From: Fimenecus sp045594885
GTDB lineage: Bacteria > Bacillota > Clostridia > Oscillospirales > Acutalibacteraceae
DNA length: 16,149 nt
Direction of reading: 5' to 3'
Assembly (NCBI GenBank): GCA_045594885.1
Contig: JAZNZJ010000079.1
Coordinates: forward strand, 1 to 16,149
A model generated the notes under the pieces. The model did no database searches. It saw only the letters and a program-made list of their open reading frames with translations, and was not told where the DNA came from. A program made the translations under genes and the position numbers. Shown here in pieces: positions 12,663-16,149 of the stretch. Within the stretch, counting starts at the first letter, position 1; every line of letters starts with the position of its first letter.

Positions 12663-13988
12663 TTAAACAACTTCGCCGATAATCTCGCCGTCAATAATAT
12701 TTATTACTTCTACTTCCACAATATCACCGTCTTGGAGCTCATAACCGCAGGTAAAATTGATTTGCATATCAATTTCGGGAGCATCCATAACCGTTCTTCC
12801 ATAATAAGAGTCAGAATATGAGTCATATCCCTCAACAATTGTTGAAAGTGTGTTACCGATTAAACTTTCATTTATTTCATCGAGAATCAAATTCTGTCTT
12901 TCATTGATTATATCGGCCCTCTCTGCACGAATATCAAAATCGAGCATACCGTCAAGTTTTACGGCAGGAGTACCCTCCTCTTCTGAATATGCAAAGCAAC
13001 CCATTCTCTCAAAACGCATTTCTTCAATAAATTCGCAAAGTTCGTTAAATTCTTCCTCTGTTTCACCGGGGAAGCCTGCAATAAATGTAGTGCGAAGAGT
13101 GACATTCTCTACTCTTTCACGGATTTTATTGAGAAGTGCGGTAAGAGTTTCACGGTCGCCGTGACGGTTCATTCTTTTAAGGACTCTGCCATTACAATGC
13201 TGTAAAGGAATATCCATATATTTTACGATTTTCTCATTATTTGCAATTTCGTCTATGAGTGCATCGTCAATTCTTTCAGGGTAGAGATATAAAAGTCTAA
13301 TCCACTCAATGCCATCAACCTTTGACAAGGCACGAAGTAAAGGCACAAGTGCATTTTTACCGTATAAATCTTCACCATAGCGGGTTGTATCTTGTGCGAC
13401 AACCACCAATTCTTTAACACCTTCACTTGCTAACTTCTGAGCCTCGGCAAGAATACTTTCACTTGTACGGCTTCGGAATTTGCCACGAATTGACGGAATT
13501 GCACAATATGTACAACGGTTTGAACAACCCTCAGCAATTTTGAGATATGCAGAATATGGCGGAGTTGTGAGAATTCGGTCACCCTCAATTTTAAGGTTGG
13601 TTTTTTCAGGGAATTCTTCAACCTTTTCGCCCATTGTGAGTCTTTCACAGATTTCACAAATATCTTCATTTGCACCAATACCGATTACACCGTCAACCTC
13701 GGGTATTTCATTAAGAATTTCTGACTGATAACGTTCTGAAAGACAACCTGTAACAAGAATTTTTATGTCGGGGCACTCATCTTTATATGAAATCATATCA
13801 AGAATATTCTCAATTGATTCTTTTTTTGCATCTTCAATAAAACCGCAAGTATTTACAATTACCACATCGGCTTCCATTGGGTCATTAACAATTTTAAAGC
13901 CATTGTCGTAAAGTTTTGAGAGCATTATTTCAGCATCAACCTGATTTTTGGGACAGCCCAAAGAAATCATACCAATTTTTTTAGCCAT
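12663..13988 (-). CDS. rimO: Ribosomal protein S12 methylthiotransferase (radical SAM)
   Basis: 441-residue iron-sulfur enzyme that methylthiolates the conserved Asp of ribosomal protein S12. The N-terminal MTTase domain holds three cluster cysteines: C12 (SLGCPKNQVD), C48 (VNTCGF) and C82 (VTGCLSERY). The radical SAM motif CSNRCTYC gives C155, C159 and C162. A C-terminal TRAM domain (about 375-441) ends in GDIVEVEVINIIDGEIIGEVV. The SLGCPKNxVDxE start separates RimO from the related tRNA enzyme MiaB. Start chosen at ATG 13988, with GAGGA 8 nt upstream; it overlaps the recX stop by 8 nt (ATGGCTAA). An ATG at 14003 and a TTG at 14006 in frame are poorer. Third gene of recA-recX-rimO. Confidence 0.95.
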   Translation of the reverse strand: MAKKIGMISLGCPKNQVDAEIMLSKLYDNGFKIVNDPMEADVVIVNTCGFIEDAKKESIENILDMISYKDECPDIKILVTGCLSERYQSEILNEIPEVDGVIGIGANEDICEICERLTMGEKVEEFPEKTNLKIEGDRILTTPPYSAYLKIAEGCSNRCTYCAIPSIRGKFRSRTSESILAEAQKLASEGVKELVVVAQDTTRYGEDLYGKNALVPLLRALSKVDGIEWIRLLYLYPERIDDALIDEIANNEKIVKYMDIPLQHCNGRVLKRMNRHGDRETLTALLNKIRERVENVTLRTTFIAGFPGETEEEFNELCEFIEEMRFERMGCFAYSEEEGTPAVKLDGMLDFDIRAERADIINERQNLILDEINESLIGNTLSTIVEGYDSYSDSYYGRTVMDAPEIDMQINFTCGYELQDGDIVEVEVINIIDGEIIGEVV

Positions 13989-14607
13989 AAAATTCTTCCT
14001 CATCAAATTCGGTTACTGTGTTAAAGGCGGTTTTAATATCAGAATAGGAATAACCAAGTCGCATAAGTGCATCAATTGTTCTTTTTTTGCCTTTTTCGTC
14101 ACCGATTTTATTCATATATTTTTTCTTGATTAACATTATTATACGGGCTATAGGGTCATTGTCAAGTGACTCAATGGTATTTTCCATAATTTCACGGTCA
14201 ATTCCACGAAATGTCAATTCTTGCTTTATTCTTTTGATACTATAATTTTTGCGTTCAAGAAGTTCATTTGCAAGAATGCGTGCGAATTCTTCGTCATTTA
14301 AAAGACCTAATTCAGTTAGTCTTTCACAGGCCTTTTGGGCACTCACCTTTTCGTGACCCTTTTCGCATAGTTTATTGATTAACTCTTTTGTTCCGTAAGG
14401 ACGGCGGGATAGAAAATCAAGCCCCTTATTATAAGCACGACGAAAACTGACCGCGTCTAATAACTCGGTCAGTTCTTCTTCATTGATTTCTTTTAAATTT
14501 CTGTACCTTTCAGAATACCAATAGTCACTGTCAACAGTTGCACGGTATTCCTCGTCAACATAGATATGAATCTTGTTGCCCTTACCCTGTTTTACGGATA
14601 AAATCAT
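13981..14607 (-). CDS. recX: RecX-family regulator of RecA
   Basis: 208-residue helical protein that binds the RecA filament and modulates its activity. The family pattern is visible as three-helix repeats: AYNKGLDFLSRRPYGTKEL, a helix ending in LTELGLLNDEEFARILANE, and the IKQELTFRGIDREIMENTIE repeat. The N-terminal part (about 1-60) is a beta-rich extension common in Firmicutes RecX, with SVKQGKGNKIHIYVDEE. The ATG overlaps the recA stop as ATGA (14604-14607), so translation is coupled to recA. Placement directly after recA strongly supports the call. Confidence 0.92.
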   Translation of the reverse strand: MILSVKQGKGNKIHIYVDEEYRATVDSDYWYSERYRNLKEINEEELTELLDAVSFRRAYNKGLDFLSRRPYGTKELINKLCEKGHEKVSAQKACERLTELGLLNDEEFARILANELLERKNYSIKRIKQELTFRGIDREIMENTIESLDNDPIARIIMLIKKKYMNKIGDEKGKKRTIDALMRLGYSYSDIKTAFNTVTEFDEEEFYG

Positions 14608-15707
14608 TCGTCGTCATCCACCGCTATATCAAGCTTTGCACGTGCCGCTGCCCTTGTTGTAGGAACTTTCACAACCTCGGGCTGTGAAACGGGTGCGGGA
14701 GTACCTTTTTTAGCCTCAAGAGCTTCTTTCATTTTTTCACGAATCTGTACTTCAATTTCGTTTGCAAGTTCAGGAGTCTGTTTAAAGAGAATTTTCACAT
14801 TTTCTCTGCCCTGACCAAGTCTTTGCTCGCCATAATAGAACCAAGCACCGCTCTTTTTAACAATATCAAACTTAACACCAAGGTCAACGATTTCGCCAAT
14901 CTTTGAAATGCCCTCACCATACATAATGTCAAATTCCGCCTCTTTGAATGGAGGAGCAACTTTATTCTTAACGATTTTTGCACGGGTACGTGAACCGATA
15001 AACTCACTACCCTGACCCTTAAGCTGTTCAACACGGCGAACATCAATACGCATTGAAGCATAGAATTTAAGAGCACGACCGCCCGTTGTAACCTCGGGGT
15101 TGCCGTAAACAACACCAACCTTCTCACGAAGCTGGTTGATAAAAATAATAAGAGTATTTGATTTATTGATTACACCTGCAAGTTTACGAAGAGCCTGTGA
15201 CATTAAACGTGCGTGAAGACCAACGTGGCTGTCGCCCATATCGCCCTCGATTTCTGCACGGGGAACAAGTGCCGCAACAGAGTCAACAACAATTACGTCA
15301 AGAGCACCTGAACGTGCCAACGCCTCGGCAATTTCAAGAGCCTGCTCGCCATTGTCGGGCTGTGAAACAAGAAGTGAGTTAATATCAACACCCAAAGCCT
15401 CTGCATATTCGGGGTCAAGTGCGTGTTCAGCATCAATAAAAGCTGCCTCACCGCCGTTTTTTTGTGCCTCGGCAACAACTTGCAAAGCAAGAGTTGTTTT
15501 ACCTGAAGATTCAGGCCCATAGATTTCAATAATTCTGCCCTTTGGTAAACCACCAATACCTGTTGCGTGGTCAAGAGAAATTGAACCTGTTGAAATAGCC
15601 TCAACATTTAATGAACTATTTTCACCAAGACGCATAACTGCACCTTTGCCGTAATTTTTCTCAATTTGAAGTAATGCGGTTTCTAATGCCTTTGATTTAT
15701 CAGCCAT
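14604..15707 (-). CDS. recA: RecA recombinase
   Basis: 367-residue DNA strand-exchange ATPase, which also serves as co-protease for LexA cleavage in the SOS response. Visible signatures: Walker A GPESSGKTT at 64-72, the catalytic Glu in DAEHALDPEYA (E94), Walker B VIVVD at 138-142, the ALKFYASMRIDVRR block near the ATP-binding interface, and the acidic C-terminal tail ending in DDDE. An Ala/Thr/Pro-rich segment precedes the tail. Length is normal. ATG 15707 has GAGAGGG 8 nt upstream. The gene heads an operon with recX and rimO (ATGA and 8-nt overlaps) and is driven by a strong promoter with a LexA-like box just after the -10, consistent with DNA-damage induction. Confidence 0.98.
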   Translation of the reverse strand: MADKSKALETALLQIEKNYGKGAVMRLGENSSLNVEAISTGSISLDHATGIGGLPKGRIIEIYGPESSGKTTLALQVVAEAQKNGGEAAFIDAEHALDPEYAEALGVDINSLLVSQPDNGEQALEIAEALARSGALDVIVVDSVAALVPRAEIEGDMGDSHVGLHARLMSQALRKLAGVINKSNTLIIFINQLREKVGVVYGNPEVTTGGRALKFYASMRIDVRRVEQLKGQGSEFIGSRTRAKIVKNKVAPPFKEAEFDIMYGEGISKIGEIVDLGVKFDIVKKSGAWFYYGEQRLGQGRENVKILFKQTPELANEIEVQIREKMKEALEAKKGTPAPVSQPEVVKVPTTRAAARAKLDIAVDDDE

Positions 15708-15726
15708 TTTATAAGCCCTCTCAATC

Positions 15727-15738
15727 GTACAAATGTTC
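15727..15738 (-). promoter_or_regulatory. LexA-like SOS box at recA
   Basis: Minus strand reads GAACATTTGTAC inside CGAACATTTGTACG. The Gram-positive LexA consensus is GAAC-N4-GTTC (CGAACRNRYGTTYC), so the second half has one mismatch. It lies just downstream of the -10, over the start of transcription, where repressor would block recA. Confidence 0.7.
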
Positions 15739-15748
15739 GTTTGAATGT

Positions 15749-15777
15749 ATTATATATTATTTTACATACAATTGCAA
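15749..15777 (-). promoter_or_regulatory. recA promoter
   Basis: On the minus strand, TTGCAA (15772-15777), 17-bp spacer, perfect TATAAT (15749-15754). The start is near 15742, about 35 nt before the ATG and at the edge of the LexA-like box. Confidence 0.85.
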
Positions 15778-15820
15778 GTGTTTTTTCTACATTTTATTAA
15801 AAATATTTTTCAAAAAAGAC

Positions 15821-15849
15821 TTGCAAATTGCTAAAGTTTCTGTTACAAT
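15821..15849 (+). promoter_or_regulatory. rpmB promoter
   Basis: TTGCAA (15821-15826), 17-bp spacer, TACAAT (15844-15849). The start is near 15857, about 50 nt before the ATG. It is divergent from recA; the two -35 elements are 43 bp apart. Confidence 0.8.
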
Positions 15850-15905
15850 GTCTCTTGTTGTAATTTGATTATTTTAACCCCGTTGCATAAGGAGGTGCCT
15901 TTGAA

Positions 15906-16094
15906 ATGGCAAAATGCGAATATTGTGGTAAAGACGTTGCTTTCGGCATCAAGGTTTCTCACTCACACAGACGTTCAAACAGAACATGGAAACCAAACGT
16001 AAGAAGAGTTAAAGCAGTTGTAAACGGCTCTCCTAAGAGAGTTTATGCTTGTACTCGTTGCCTTCGCTCAGGTAAGGTTGAAAGAGCAGTTTAA
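15906..16094 (+). CDS. rpmB: Large ribosomal subunit protein bL28
   Basis: 62-residue ribosomal protein of the 50S subunit. The start MAKCEYCGKDVAFG, the SHSHRRSNRTWKPN block and VYACTRCLRSGKV are typical of L28. It is the zinc-binding (C+) form, with two CxxC pairs at C4/C7 and C49/C52. This form is usual when zinc is plentiful; many bacteria also keep a zinc-free paralogue. ATG 15906 has a strong AAGGAGGTG upstream. It is a single-gene transcription unit with its own promoter and terminator. Confidence 0.97.
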   Translation: MAKCEYCGKDVAFGIKVSHSHRRSNRTWKPNVRRVKAVVNGSPKRVYACTRCLRSGKVERAV

Positions 16095-16115
16095 TTTAAA
16101 ACAAATACGAAAATT

Positions 16116-16143
16116 AACGCACATCGTTTGATGTGCGTTTTTT
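16116..16143 (+). terminator. Intrinsic terminator of rpmB
   Basis: Perfect 10-bp stem AACGCACATC (16116-16125) / GATGTGCGTT (16130-16139) with a GTTT loop and a six-base T run (16138-16143), starting 21 nt after the stop codon. Confidence 0.93.
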
Positions 16144-16149
16144 CATTTT

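Noticed and set aside
1..16149. CRISPR arrays, insertion sequences, prophage or toxin-antitoxin genes
   Set aside because: No regularly spaced repeats, transposase, integrase or phage-like gene was found in any frame. All long frames are explained by chromosomal genes.

Overview
The window is an AT-rich chromosomal segment from a Gram-positive anaerobe of the class Clostridia, probably an Oscillospirales or Ruminococcaceae-type gut lineage. This rests on gene content: spo0A with a 0A box, a cysteine T-box leader, a Gram-positive-type LexA box at recA, a zinc-ribbon L28, strong AGGAGG-type ribosome binding sites, a BspA-like leucine-rich-repeat protein and a GH13 glucosidase. The species cannot be named from this sequence. 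Nearly everything is housekeeping; there is no phage, insertion sequence, CRISPR array or obvious genomic island.

Layout. Positions 1-889 (+): 3' end of a GH13 alpha-glucosidase with its terminator, then tRNA-Leu(UAA) with a consensus promoter and its own terminator. Positions 890-1044: gene-free, with a GC-rich palindromic element that looks like a dispersed repeat. Positions 1045-4141 (-): a two-gene operon, an MFS-type transporter followed by a membrane-anchored LRR protein. Positions 4181-5572 (-): mntP (manganese efflux) translationally coupled to a YjjG-type HAD nucleotidase; a terminator-like hairpin lies between the mntP promoter and mntP. Positions 5585-6800 (-): spo0A, with a promoter inside a long palindrome and a perfect 0A box upstream, preceded by about 320 bp of AT-rich DNA.

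Positions 6735-9712 (-): an exporter operon of a HlyD/MacA-like adaptor and a MacB/FtsX-like permease, with no ATPase gene beside them and a strikingly methionine-rich permease. Positions 9780-10262 (+): an unrecognised small lipoprotein that converges on cysS with no gap. Positions 10263-12655 (-): promoter, cysteine-specific T-box, cysE and cysS, which couples cysteine synthesis and cysteinyl-tRNA charging to uncharged tRNA-Cys. Positions 12663-15777 (-): recA-recX-rimO with overlapping genes, a strong promoter and a LexA-like box. Positions 15821-16143 (+): rpmB (L28), divergent from recA, with promoter and terminator.

Most interesting for follow-up: (1) the spo0A control region (palindromic promoter plus 0A box) and the altered metal-binding pair in the Spo0A receiver; (2) the hairpin in the mntP leader, where a yybP-ykoY riboswitch might be expected but no room exists; (3) the Met-rich ABC permease without an adjacent ATPase. 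I found no convincing entirely new system.
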